In this document: positions 11,801 to 21,613 of the stretch, one piece after another
How positions within the stretch are numbered: position 1 is the stretch's first letter
How the letters are laid out: the number at the start of each line of letters is the position of its first letter
From: Gonium pectorale
Taxonomy: Eukaryota; Chlorophyta; Chlorophyceae; Chlamydomonadales; Volvocaceae
Direction: 5' to 3'
Length of the DNA stretch: 60,370 nt
Assembly (NCBI GenBank): GCA_001584585.1
Contig: LSYV01000002.1
Coordinates: 2,495,579-2,555,948 of the forward strand
Made by a program: the position numbers and the translations under genes
Notes under the pieces: generated by a model
The model's database searches: none
Told to the model about the DNA's origin: nothing
What the model saw: the letters and a program-made list of their open reading frames with translations, nothing else

Positions 11801-12952
11801 CACACATGACATCATCACTTTCGCGCTTACGCTCGTCGTATGCGCTGTTCCTTTTCAACACACACACATGCGGCTGCTCATGTGCAATGCGACCTCGGTC
11901 GGTGTGGCCGTCGCCACCAGTGAAGCGTGCCAGGGCCCCAGAGGTTGTGGCTGTCCGGCAGTCACTGCTGACAGCGCCGAGCCGCCGGACACCACAACCA
12001 CCGCCGCGCGCGTGTACGAGCGCGTTGAATACGTCCGGCTGAGGTCCGGCTGAGGTCCGGCTGAGGTCCGGCTCCGAACTACCGGTATATCGGTCTGAGG
12101 TAGGAGCGCGCATGCCCAACGAAGCATAGCTGCTCGCGCCTGGGTGAGCCCACGCCGGGAGGGCGCCTGACGCATCAGGCACCGTGCACGCAGGCAGCCC
12201 GTCCCCCGCGGACGGGCCCGACGCAGGTGCTCCTTGTCCTCTCGACCCTTTCCTCCACCCAAGGGGAGCACCATGACCTTCGATCCCCTCACCGTGATGG
12301 GAGGCTGCTGGTTTCCAGCCCGTCCTCCTCATACTCTGATGTTTCCCAAATCCCCTCCGCGCCGTGCCCCGCTGGCCAGGTACTTACGGTGGACTCGGCG
12401 TACAGCAGCTGGGACGTGCTGGCATCGCTGCGCCTGGCCGCGCCCTCCCTGGTGCGCCTCCGCTCCCTCACGCTGCGCCACGCCACCCGTGTCACGCCCG
12501 AGGCGCTGCGCTGCCTGTTGCTGGAGCCGCCAGCGCCCAAGCCGTCGTTCTTCTCGTTCTCCTCCTGCTCCTTCGCCTCCTCGTCTGCCTGCGCTCCCGG
12601 CGCCGCTGGCAGTGGGGGCCTGTCGGCGGCGCTGCAGTCGCTGGTCCTGGACCGCTGCCGCGGGCCCGGACTGGATCACAGGGTCTCGGCCCTGCCGGCA
12701 AGGCTGGGCCGCCCAAGCCTGCGGCTGGAGTGGGTGCCCGAGTGCGCGGCGGAGGGCGCGGGGGTGGATGCGGGGCCGTTGCCAGAGGGCGGGCGGCGCG
12801 GTGGCGCGGTGAGGGGGTCCGGGTGCGTGGGGCGGTGGCTTGCAACGCGCAATGGGCGGGCGGAGGTGGAGAGCCGTGCAGACCACGGAGGTGGGCGAGG
12901 GAGCTCCAGCAGCGGCTGGCATCCTTGCTATCTACCTGGCGGGGATGCTTAG
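5813..12952 (+). CDS. Large F-box / leucine-rich-repeat protein
   Basis: This is a probable substrate receptor of an SCF ubiquitin ligase: the F-box binds SKP1 and the LRRs bind substrate. Exons are 5813-6079, 6251-9539, 9847-10022, 10225-10640, 10888-11083, 11225-11404 and 12380-12952, giving about 1,698 aa. Exon 1 has the F-box core LPPDVCALICSFLDGNAKRR at about residues 24-43. LRR-like strands follow at the start and end of exon 2 (LRCLREVRLA, LRQLELQLDV) and in every later exon (LERLELYG, LSHLGLWL, LTSLTVFRF, LAEVTVRDW, LRSLTLRHATRVTPEAL). Exon 2 is 3.3 kb and mostly Ala/Gly/Pro/Ser-rich, with a (GGCAGC)n tract near 8049. Intron 5 is GC-AG. Frames at all joins agree, but the huge exon could hide introns. 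The start could also be the non-ATG codon at 5786; I prefer ATG 5813. Confidence 0.75.
8049..8082 (+). repeat. (GGCAGC)n tract coding for Gly-Ser repeats
   Basis: About five to six hexamers lie inside the large exon of the F-box gene and encode alternating Gly-Ser. The tract keeps the frame and is part of a long disordered insertion. Confidence 0.85.
11815..11866 (-). repeat. Single copy of the hairpin repeat in F-box gene intron 6
   Basis: Read on the minus strand, it runs GTGTGTTGAAAAGGAACAGC and then GCGCATACG-ACGAG-CGTAAGCGC. The last part forms a stem with 8 of 9 pairs around the same 5 nt loop as the array at 1136-1418. It is intronic and antisense to the host gene. Confidence 0.85.
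12037..12075 (+). repeat. 11 bp tandem repeat
   Basis: About three and a half copies of CGGCTGAGGTC, nearly perfect, in the 975 bp intron 6 of the F-box gene. Confidence 0.85.
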
Positions 12953-14539
12953 GAGCTCACGCACGACGCTTCCAAAAGGGCCCCCAGGCTGGAGGGCCGG
13001 GCAAACAGCGAGCAAGGCTGCATTGGGATGGACGAGGGGCGCATCGGGGATGTTTGCGGAGCGTTCCCGGTGAGGGGGGAATGGCCGGTGTGCTGCCTGG
13101 CGTCGCGCTCCGTGTGTTAGGGGCACGGGGGGTTAGGGGCACGGGGAGCGGCTGCGCCGCGCCCTATGCAGCAGTGTCGGAGCGCAGTGGGAAGACCCTG
13201 CAAGCGGTGACTGTGGGCCCGAGCCCTTGTGTAGCGGTGAGGCTGGCGCCGTGGCGGCGCCCCTCAATCGGCGGCCGCGTCCGTTGGATGTGCCGTTGCC
13301 GTTGCCGTTGCCCCCGGTTGGCGGAGTCACAAGTGCAGGTGATCGTGGTGGTGTTGGCGGTGTTGGTGTTCGTGCAGTGCTCGTGAGCTGTGCGGACCGG
13401 CCCCGGCGAGGCGGCCGCAATAGCAGTCGCTGCGGCGGCTGTCGCCTGCGAGCGCCTGGGGCGAGTACTTGAGCGCGACCGCCCGCATCGCTGAGATGCT
13501 GCCCTTGCGTCAAGGGCAGGGGTCGGCAAGGAGGAGTAGAGCGTGTGAGGTGGCGGTGCTGGGATGACCCGAGCAAGAGCCGGCTGGGTGCACTTGGCGT
13601 TTACCTGCTTCCGGCGTTGCGCCCTTGACCAGATTACAGATTACAGATTACAGGCTCCCCAGAGGGGCTGCAGGCCACACGAGCCGATTGGCTCCCGACC
13701 CGCCATAGCAGAGGGCCGCTTTAGAAGAAAGACGCGGAAGCGAGGTACCGTGGAAGGGCCAGGTTATGTTATGTTATGTTATGTTACATCCGCCTAAAGG
13801 TGGTGGGGACTGGGGAGTGCATGGGCCAGGTGAGGAGTGCAGGGCGTGTAGCTGGTGCTGGGGATGTACGCATCTCTCCGTGTGTATAGTTTTTATCTGC
13901 GCCGCCTTGGCGTCCATGAGGGCTGTAACACGGCCAGAAAGGATGCGCTAATAGGCTGTTGGTTGCTGTGCCAGGTCCACGATGCCGGACGATGCCAGCC
14001 GTGCCGGGCGTGTGCCCGACGTGCCACGTGTGTTTTGCACGTACGGTACGAAAGACACGCGTTTCAACAACGCTCCCGCGAGATCTAGAGTTACTTGTAT
14101 CTATGCAACCGTACAATACTATTTCAGTGGGATTGGGTCAGATCTTGGGCCTTGTGCTCGCGTGGCCTGTGCTCGGCGCGGAGCCTCTTGGGAGGAAGGG
14201 CACCACCATGTAACAACCAACCGACCGACCGACCGACCAACTAACAAAGTAACCGGCACCGCTGGAGAATGGAGGGGTTCGAATTGTCACAGGAAGTGCT
14301 GACGAGCAGGCGCACTTCTGCTACACGGCCGACGGCCTCCAAGTAACCCGAAGTTTGTTACACACCTGATCTGGGGCACGTCGGCTCCCTGGCTACTGAG
14401 CCGGCTGCTGCACGCAGCCCCATTTCAACAGGCGGTGTGTGCACCTCAAGTGGAGTTGCGCTCAGCCCCATTTCGAAGCTGACCGCGGGAAAGACCCCGC
14501 ACCCGGTGCGCTGCGCCACAGCCCCCGGTGCCCGTAAAC
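12953..14539. other. Convergent intergenic region with simple repeats
   Basis: This lies between the F-box stop and the ketopantoate reductase stop, so both 3' UTRs face each other. It contains short arrays: AGATTAC x3 near 13633, TTATG x4 near 13762 and CGAC/ACCG tetramers near 14218. Plus-strand TGTAA at 13924-13928 and minus-strand TGTAA (TTACA at 14358-14362) are the likely poly(A) signals of the two genes. Long open frames here are unsupported. Confidence 0.55.
14358..14362 (-). terminator. Poly(A) signal TGTAA of the ketopantoate reductase gene
   Basis: TTACA on the plus strand reads TGTAA on the minus strand, about 180 nt past the stop. TGTAA is the usual chlorophycean poly(A) signal. 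Confidence 0.5.
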
Positions 14540-16354
14540 CTAGTCCGCACCCGCACCCGCCGCCAGCGCCTCCCGCGCCTTCACCAGCTCGTACAGCGTC
14601 GCGTTCACGGGAGTCGCAACCCCCCGCACGCCCGCCTCCCGCACCAGCCAGCCGCTGAGGTAGTCCGCCTCGGTCGGCCGCCCCGCCGCCACGTCCTGCA
14701 GCATGCTGGAGCGGTTGCGGCCCGTCGCCACCGCTACCGCCAGCACGCGCTCGTAAAGCGCCGCCGCAGCCGCCACAGACGCGGCACGCTGGGGTTCGGG
14801 GCCCTGACCGTCGGCGGCCCCACCGCGCTCTTCGGCGCCCGCAGCTGCCGATCCAACGCCGCGAAACGCTGGTGGGCCCCCTGGCCCCTCTGGCGCATGA
14901 GGACCCGCACCATGACATGCCTCCCTTGACCGCTCCTCGACCGCAATTCCATCGCCAGCCCCTTGCGCCCCCGCGCCCTTCCCGTCCTGCCGCATATCTT
15001 GCCCCGCCTCTCCTGCGGCCGGCACTGGCGCTGGTGCCGGAGCTGGCGCCGCTGCCTCAAACGCGTCCGGGCCAAACACCGCCACCAGCTCCACGCACAC
15101 CCGCCGCATCAGCCGCCGGCTGTGCTCCTGCTCCGCCAGCGCCCCGTTGCGGCAGCCCAGCAGCGCCGTCAGCGGGTTGATCGCGCAGTTGACCGCCAGC
15201 TTGGCGCGCAGCTCCCGCAGCAGGCCGCCCGGGGGCAGGTCCGGCCGCAGACAGAGGCCGGGCAGCGAGGCGGCGAGGCGGGACAGGAAGCGCGCGTCGT
15301 CATCCGCCCCTCGTGCGCCTCCGTCGGCTTGGTCGCTTGCCGGGTGGCCATGCCCCCGGCCATCGTGTTCCCCAGGGAGCGCAGCGCCGGCTGAACCGCC
15401 GTCGGGCACTGAGACCGGCTTGACGCGTGCGGGGGAGGCGTCGTCATGCAGCGACGCCAGCGGCCCGACTGCGACGCTGCCCAGGCCCGCGTGCACAACG
15501 CTGTAGGCGGGCGCCACGCCGCCTGCGCCGGCGGAAGGGGAACCCAAGGTGGCGCGCGACGGCGCGGCGGGCTTGGCGCCCTCCTGCGCCTGAGGGAAGC
15601 CGCGGTAGCAGCCGTGCGTTACACTGCCAACGTACAGCCGTACCCTCGGGCCGCCGCCCCTGCCTCTGCCCTCATCGCCCCTGCTGTCGACGGCGCCGTC
15701 AACACCAGCAGCGCCGGCGGCGGCGGCGCCGCGCCCCGTATCCATCCCGTCTGCAGCCGATGCCATGACCGGGCGCGGGACGGCGCTGGCGGCGGCAGCT
15801 TCCCCGGGCCCCGAGGGGCCCCCCGACCCAGGGTTCTCCAGTCCCAGCTCCCCGCCTAGGTGCGCGCGCAGCTGGTCCACCACTGCTAGAGCGCCGTTCT
15901 GGATGAGGATGCAGCGGCAGCCGTGCGCTAGTAATGGCAGGACGCTGCGGACCGCGGCCAGAGTGTCTGGCGCCTTAGTGGCGACCACAAGCCGGTGAAT
16001 GGGCTGCTGCTGGTGCTGCTGTGGGCATGATGGCTGGTGGGGAAATGGCAAGGAGCTGCGGATGGGGCTAGGCCCAAGGGATGTCACCGTGGCGCTGTCG
16101 GGGGCTGGGGATGGAGGGTGCGCGGCAGCGGCGGCCAGGATGGGTTCGGAGGGAAGCCAGGCGGGCGTGGGGCTGCCCCGCCAGAGCTCCTGCAGGTGCA
16201 CCCGCGAGCCGGAGGCGACGAAGCGCTTTACGGCCTCGGCATCGCGCATCCACAGGGTGACCTCGAAGCCCGCGCGGCGGAGGTGGAACGCCCAGAGCAG
16301 GCCGAGCGACCCCGCCCCCAGCACGTGCCACGCGGGACCTGCCGGGGCAGCCAT
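14540..16354 (-). CDS. panE: 2-dehydropantoate 2-reductase (ketopantoate reductase)
   Basis: This enzyme reduces 2-dehydropantoate to pantoate with NADPH, a step in vitamin B5 and CoA synthesis. It is one uninterrupted exon of 604 aa starting MAAPAGPAWHVLGAGSLG, where the dinucleotide-binding loop is GAGSLG. Next come LVVATKA and the ILIQNGAL motif. The catalytic region is KLAVNCAINPLTALLGCRNG, matching the Lys and Asn of bacterial PanE. The C-terminal signature is RSSMLQDVAAGRPTEADYL with a following TPVNATLYELVKARE. Bacterial PanE is about 300 aa; the excess here is Gly/Ala/Pro-rich insertions between conserved blocks, the main ones after the QNG motif and between FGPDAFEAAA and the SSMLQD signature. 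It is the only intronless long gene in the window. It starts 194 bp from CDT1, back to back. No clear targeting peptide is visible. Confidence 0.92.
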   Translation of the reverse strand: MAAPAGPAWHVLGAGSLGLLWAFHLRRAGFEVTLWMRDAEAVKRFVASGSRVHLQELWRGSPTPAWLPSEPILAAAAAHPPSPAPDSATVTSLGPSPIRSSLPFPHQPSCPQQHQQQPIHRLVVATKAPDTLAAVRSVLPLLAHGCRCILIQNGALAVVDQLRAHLGGELGLENPGSGGPSGPGEAAAASAVPRPVMASAADGMDTGRGAAAAGAAGVDGAVDSRGDEGRGRGGGPRVRLYVGSVTHGCYRGFPQAQEGAKPAAPSRATLGSPSAGAGGVAPAYSVVHAGLGSVAVGPLASLHDDASPARVKPVSVPDGGSAGAALPGEHDGRGHGHPASDQADGGARGADDDARFLSRLAASLPGLCLRPDLPPGGLLRELRAKLAVNCAINPLTALLGCRNGALAEQEHSRRLMRRVCVELVAVFGPDAFEAAAPAPAPAPVPAAGEAGQDMRQDGKGAGAQGAGDGIAVEERSREACHGAGPHAPEGPGGPPAFRGVGSAAAGAEERGGAADGQGPEPQRAASVAAAAALYERVLAVAVATGRNRSSMLQDVAAGRPTEADYLSGWLVREAGVRGVATPVNATLYELVKAREALAAGAGAD

Positions 16355-16548
16355 TGCCTCGGAGTTATGGGGTCGCCGGTAGCTACACAATTAGTATGTC
16401 AGTGACAACTAATTTGTGTCAGTAGGGAAGCTTTCGAGGCATTGGATCCCGGGCGGGAAAGAACGAAATCCATCGTGCTTCACTCTGTGTCACTCGGCTT
16501 TGCAAGCCCATAGCTCGCTATAGTTCATATTTGCTATTCAGCCGTGCA
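16355..16548. promoter_or_regulatory. Bidirectional promoter between ketopantoate reductase and CDT1
   Basis: These 194 bp separate two start codons pointing away from each other. The segment is AT-richer than its flanks and includes repeated TGTCAGT/ACTAATT elements around 16388-16425. It contains the E2F-type site at 16452-16460. Confidence 0.6.
16452..16460 (+). promoter_or_regulatory. E2F/DP consensus site upstream of CDT1
   Basis: GGCGGGAAA, which is TTTCCCGCC on the other strand, lies 89 bp before the CDT1 ATG. This is a full match to the E2F consensus. CDT1 genes are known G1/S targets of E2F in plants and animals, so control of CDT1 is the natural reading. It could also affect the divergent reductase gene. 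Confidence 0.6.
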
Positions 16549-19500
16549 ATGAAACGACGTAGCCGAGGCGAGCAGATGCTCGCGGCAGCGGGCCTGACGC
16601 CGCCCGCGAGCGTGCTGAAGCCGCGACAGCAGCGTTCTCCGGTGGCAGCAAGCGATGACGAGAAATCACCGCCAGCCAAGCGTTCCCGGGCGTCCATCGC
16701 CGGGTCGCCCAACGCCGGTCAGCAACCTGCGACGTCCCAGCGCAGTCCAACAGCTGGGAAGGAACAAGCACCGAAACTGCCTGCGGAGCTTGAGCTGCTA
16801 GTAGCCATGTTCGGTAAGCGGGTAGGGATAACGCCGACTTTGGCCAATGCCAACCTGTGGACGCCACGCGGTCGTAGACGCCCTGCACACCGGACGTATG
16901 ATGCTGAAGCGCCGGAGCGAGAGAGTTACCTACAATAGCGTGCGCCAGGTGGTCGAGAACATCACCAAGCGCGAGTTCCGGGTACGTGCCGGGTTGGGTT
17001 TTGTGCAGTCTTCAAGGACCCTGCACTGCAGGAACTGCGCCAAAAGTGAAAGGCTCTGCAACGTTGCCCTGCTTTGAGCCACGCGCGTTGGGCGTAGTGG
17101 CGCACCCGTGTTCCTAGCAGCCTGGCTTGCACAGCGCCACCGGCACGCAAGCATGTCTTTTTGCCAAACCCGCCGGCGCCGAATCCTGCCTGCGTTCGCC
17201 TCATGGCCTTGACTTCAATCCAACGATGATCCTCTCTTCCAGAGCTGTTGCCTTTGCTGCCCCTCTTCCCCTCCCCAGGTTGAGCACCTCGCCCAGATGA
17301 AGCACTTGATGCCCGACGCCTTTGACTGGCAGTACATCCGGACGCCGTCGGCGACCCACCCCCAGCAGTGAGTGCGGTGTCACAAGACGCCTGACCCCGC
17401 CTGAGCATGGCCACACCCGCTAATCACTCAACAGAGCGGGGATTGCGGGGGCTTCTTTTGCCCACGCGCTTCGGCATGGACTTTCTCTTCCTGGTTCTCG
17501 CGATGACGTCTGATCCCGTGCCTTGAGCCGTCGTGCACCCGGCCTCTAGCTCTTTCACCATGGACTTACCGCCCTACCGCACTGTCGGGCCGGGCCGCAG
17601 ACTGGAAACGCAGCTACTGGTCACCTTTGACCGGCCGCTGGCCTCCGGGGCGGACGGCGGCAGTGTGGGGCGCTACAGCTCGAGCGCCGTGCTGGCGGAG
17701 TTCCGCTCGGCATTGGAGGAGTGGGCGCGGCAGAACCCCATGGTATGCGGGCCCCCGAGCTGTGGATCGGCGGCCCTGCACACACCTGCTTGTCAAAACG
17801 CTACGGTCTGCACAGTGTGGTTCTTACGGAACCGTGCAAAGAGCAAATATCACTTCCAATTGTGCCAGATGCTGACCTGTGCCCCGTCCTTTCTGGAACC
17901 CTCTGTGTAGGACCCGGAGACGGGCAAGGTGCCGTCCGTGCCCCAGGCCCCATTGCCGCCCCGCCCCGCCGCCGCGGGGGCGACGCCGTCACGCAGCGCG
18001 TCGCTGCCCCTCGGGGGCCTGGCGAGCCCGGCCTCCAAGGCAGCCGCCAGCCCCGGCGGGGCTGCTGGACTGCAGACGGCGGCCAGCTGCCCGCCAGGGC
18101 TCCTGCCTGGTTTCCAGGTAGGGGAGGTGACTGCACATCCTGCGCCGGAACGGAGGTTTGGGGACGCGGCCCGAGACCGGCACTGATTCGTCCAGAGGAA
18201 TATCGCACTGTCACATAGGAAACGGCACGCTGCGTTATACTGTACAGTACGTCTTGATGCCGAGCGCGTTCAGCTTTGTTCAGGGTTTCACGACACATGT
18301 GTGGTGTGTCTGCTGCCAGCCACGCCATTCCTGCCGGTGTCCGCATCTGCAGGTCCCGAGCTCTCCCGGCGGCAGCAACGTGTCGGGCGCGTCCCCGTCC
18401 ATGACGCGCACGCGCTCCCGCCTGGGGCTGCCCAGCGGCGCAGCACCGCCGGGCCTGACGCCCATCCCGGAGGGCACACCCACGCGCCACGCCACGGCCG
18501 CCCGCGAGGCCGGCGCGGGCGCTGACATTGCCCTCGAGGACGACGACGAGGACGCTCTGGCTGGCGGCAGCGGCGCGGTGGCAGTGCTGCCTGGCCTGGA
18601 GCTGACCCAGCAGCAGCAGCCAGAGAATTCCGTCGCAACCAGCGCGCGGCGCCAGGGCGGGAGCGTCGCGGGCCCCAGCTGCGCCGGGGCAGCGACGCCG
18701 CAGTCCAAGGGTCCGCGGCCGGCGGCGCTGCAGAGGACGCCCACCAGCCAGGCGCGAGACGCCGACCCGCGGCTGGCGCGACTGCACAGCCTACTGTCGC
18801 CGGCGGCGCTGCTGGTGGGTCGCTTTGGGGAAGGGTTGCCGCCCGCGACACTCGAGACCCGGTCAAGGGGAGTGGTGGGGCGGAGGCGCTGGCTGGGAGG
18901 GTGTTTGCGATGGGTGCAGGCAGTGTTAGAATGAGCACTGTATCGGCGGTCAGTGCGAGGGCTGTCCGAAAGGGCTGTTCGGCAGGGCCTTTGCGCAGGG
19001 CCATGTCAGTACGCTTGAGTGTGCATACGCTCCAGGGGAACAGCTCACAGGAGCTTGCCGAAATGAGGAGTGGCCTGGTACATGATACGACCGGACACGG
19101 CACCTCTATGTATGGTACTGCCGCCTCACCTGCCCGTCCGCTTGCTTTCTTTGCACCTGCGCAGAAAATCCGAGAGGTGGAGGCTACCCAGGCGGCACAG
19201 ACCCCGGAGGCCAAGCGGCGTGCGGAGATGCGGAGGGCGGTGCAGCTGCTGCCGCACGCCTACGACCTGGTCCGCCTGGTGTTCGGCATCTCGGGTCCCA
19301 CCGTCAAGCCGCTTACGCAGGTGCGCGAAACCGCTTCTTACGCGGGGTGCTGTGGGGATTTCACGCAGTGCGCTTCGAACGTGACGAAGCCAGCCGCCGT
19401 ATGTTGCTTGCTGTTCCCTATCAACGGTTCCCAAGGGTAGTAGGTAGGACGGAGCCTCCAACGCACGCAAGTTGCGGTGTTCCCTGCATCAGCCGTGCCC

Positions 19501-20641
19501 AGTCCCCACACTACGCTCATTACACCCCCAGTCCTAAACCCATGCCCCCTGCCTTGTCCGGTACCTCTGCCCTCAACAGGTTGCCCAGCTCATGTGCGAG
19601 CGCTCCACGCAGAAGCAGGGCCTCACCTCCCGCGACGCCAGCAACACGCTGGTGGCGCTGGCGCGCGCTGTGCCCGAGTACATCCGCATTGAAGACCCAC
19701 GGGTCATGGCCGACGGCTCGACGCGCCCGCGCAGCGCCGTCATCAGCCGCACCGCCAACATCAACGCCGTCGGCGCCAAGCTCAAGGCACTGGCAGCCGA
19801 CCCAGATGCAGGCATGGAGGCCATCTTTGGCCGTGGTTGTGGCGTGGCGGTGGCCGTCGCCGCCCTGGCGTCACCGAGCGCCAGCGGCGCCGTCACCGCC
19901 GGCGCGGCGGCAGGCGGTGACTCGCCAGTGGCTGCGCGGCTGCAGCCGCGCGCCCTGGCGCAGTCACTGGATGATGAGTCATCAGGGGTGGCCCGGGCAG
20001 GCAGCGCAAGCTTCAGCGGCGTGTCATCGGCCCCGACCGCTGGTGACATGCCGCCCCCGCCGCCATCGGCACGCAAGCGTCCTCCAGGGCTGCCGCTGCC
20101 GCCGCCGTCGCCACAGGTGCGCCGTGGCGGGCAGACGCCGACGCGCAGCCGGGCGCAGCCACGGGATGACGGGCCTGGTGGAGGGGTCGGGGAAGGCGGC
20201 GCTGCGGCAGCTGTGGTGACGGAGGCGCAAGTACCGGCTGGTACGCCCAGCCGCGCCTTGCCGTCTGTGCCGGTACGCAACTCCGAGCTGCTACAAAAGC
20301 TCTGCCGGGTGGGCGCTTCGCCGGCGAACAAGCTGCACAACGCGACCAGCCAAGATGATGGGCTGGGAGCCGGGGCCGAAGTTGGCGATGGTGGGCCGCG
20401 GGATGCAGAGGGAGGTGCGCCGCCGGCTGGACGCACGCCCGGCCGCGGTGCGGCAGGTGGTCGGACCCCGGGCCGCACCGCCGTGCAGGAGGCGATGCTG
20501 AACAGCATCCGCAGGAGCAGCGCGAAACGCAGCTGCCAGCAGCGGCTCGGCGATGTGGCGGGCGCAGGGGAGAGTGACGAGGAGGAGGCTGCGGAGGAGA
20601 ACGCGAAGCCCCGGCGGCTGGAGGAGCTGCTTGGGGACTAA
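16549..20641 (+). CDS. CDT1: DNA replication licensing factor CDT1
   Basis: CDT1 loads the MCM2-7 helicase at origins with ORC and CDC6. Eight exons: 16549-16813, 16878-16981, 17279-17367, 17550-17742, 17911-18117, 18353-18814, 19165-19320 and 19580-20641, giving 845 aa. The N-terminal 75 residues are basic and hold five Ser/Thr-Pro sites. The middle winged-helix domain starts at LPAELELLVAMF (about residue 77) and continues RMMLKRRSERVTYNSVRQVV and VEHLAQMKHLMPDAFDW. The C-terminal winged helix reads KIREVEATQAAQTPEAKRRA, LLPHAYDLVRLVFGISG and ASNTLVALARAVPEYIRIED. A disordered tail of about 270 residues follows. No N-terminal PIP degron is visible. Human CDT1 is 546 aa; the extra length is linker and tail. 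TGTAA at 20812-20816 is the likely poly(A) signal. The E2F site upstream suggests S-phase expression. Confidence 0.9.
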
Positions 20642-21344
20642 AGGATTGTATTGAGCATATGGCATAATCCATTGGAGGCAGGGTGTGCTTCTTGTTGGGT
20701 TGCGCGCATGTTTGGGTTGCGTTGCGGTGGCTGAATTTATCTGCGTTGCGGTTGATATTGAAGACAGTGTTTGTTCCGAAGACAACTACAATTAGTTTGT
20801 CGGTGCGGGCATGTAATGACAGTGCCCAGTTCCCGCCCTCCAAGATGGCGCCCTGCGATGGCGCCCTGCGTCACGCCATTTCGCAATCCGCACTGCGAGC
20901 AGCACGGTCAGCAATGCCTATGTATGTTATGAAGCAGGTGGCAACAACTTTAAATCTACAGTGAATTCCCAGTGGCGTGCCGTGCATTGTCGTGCCGGCA
21001 CAAAACGCGCGCCAGGACGCGCAGGAAGCGACACACCTTTGACACCATTGACATTTACGGGCTTTGACTATACTAGACTGCCAACACTATTACACAGACT
21101 CTTACGGTTTCCGCCTTCGCCTTTCGCGCCCAGTACCACGATTAGCTTCCAACTCATCTTCATAATTACACTCGTTCTCAACACGAGCTGTAACATTTCC
21201 AGTGGCTTGTCACGGCTCCTCTGTCAGGTGCTGTCAGGGCTCGCTTTTGCGCCATCGATCGCTGCCAAGGCGCCCAGCAAGATGCCTAAATGACTTAGCC
21301 AATCATAATTTTAATTGCTCCCCTACCCGCTTCATCTCGCAGGC
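20642..21344. other. Intergenic: CDT1 3' UTR and upstream flank of the next locus
   Basis: TGTAA at 20812-20816 is the probable CDT1 poly(A) signal, 171 nt past the stop. The rest is AT-richer, with no convincing exon, and likely contains the promoter and 5' UTR of the locus starting near 21345. Confidence 0.5.
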
Positions 21345-21555
21345 ATGAGCAACACTCCCGCCAACACTCCCGCCCGGCCCCGCGCACAATCCCGAACAAC
21401 AGGAGCTGCTGTAGAAGTTTCTGACGACAACTTCGTGTCTCGTTGCCATGTAAGTGCACCATAGCGCAGAGCGTCGCAGAGCAACCGCCTGCCCCTGCCA
21501 TTACACCCCCTCACCATGCGCTCGCTCCAGTATGCATCCCATACCGACAACATAG
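21345..21555 (+). CDS. Possible small spliced ORF upstream of the 169-aa ORF
   Basis: ATG 21345 opens a frame starting MSNTPANTPARPRAQSRT and containing VSDDNFVSRCH. It runs into a strong donor, CAT|GTAAGT at 21450. An acceptor CTCCAG ends at 21531. Joining them gives seven more codons and a stop at 21553-21555, 42 aa in all. The phase does not fit a fusion with the 169-aa frame below. It is either a short leader ORF on the same transcript, an independent micro-protein, or coincidence. No family is recognised. Confidence 0.25.
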
Positions 21556-21613
21556 CCCCTGAGCCGGACCAGCTGATGTTGATCGATGCCTTTCCGAATG
21601 CTGCAAAAGGATA

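Noticed and set aside
12364..13386. 340-codon plus-strand frame at the end of the F-box gene
   Set aside because: Wrong frame for the LRR sequence, and the product is low complexity.
14262..14300. tRNA-like B box (GGTTCGAATTG)
   Set aside because: No matching A box, anticodon arm or acceptor stem could be found around it.
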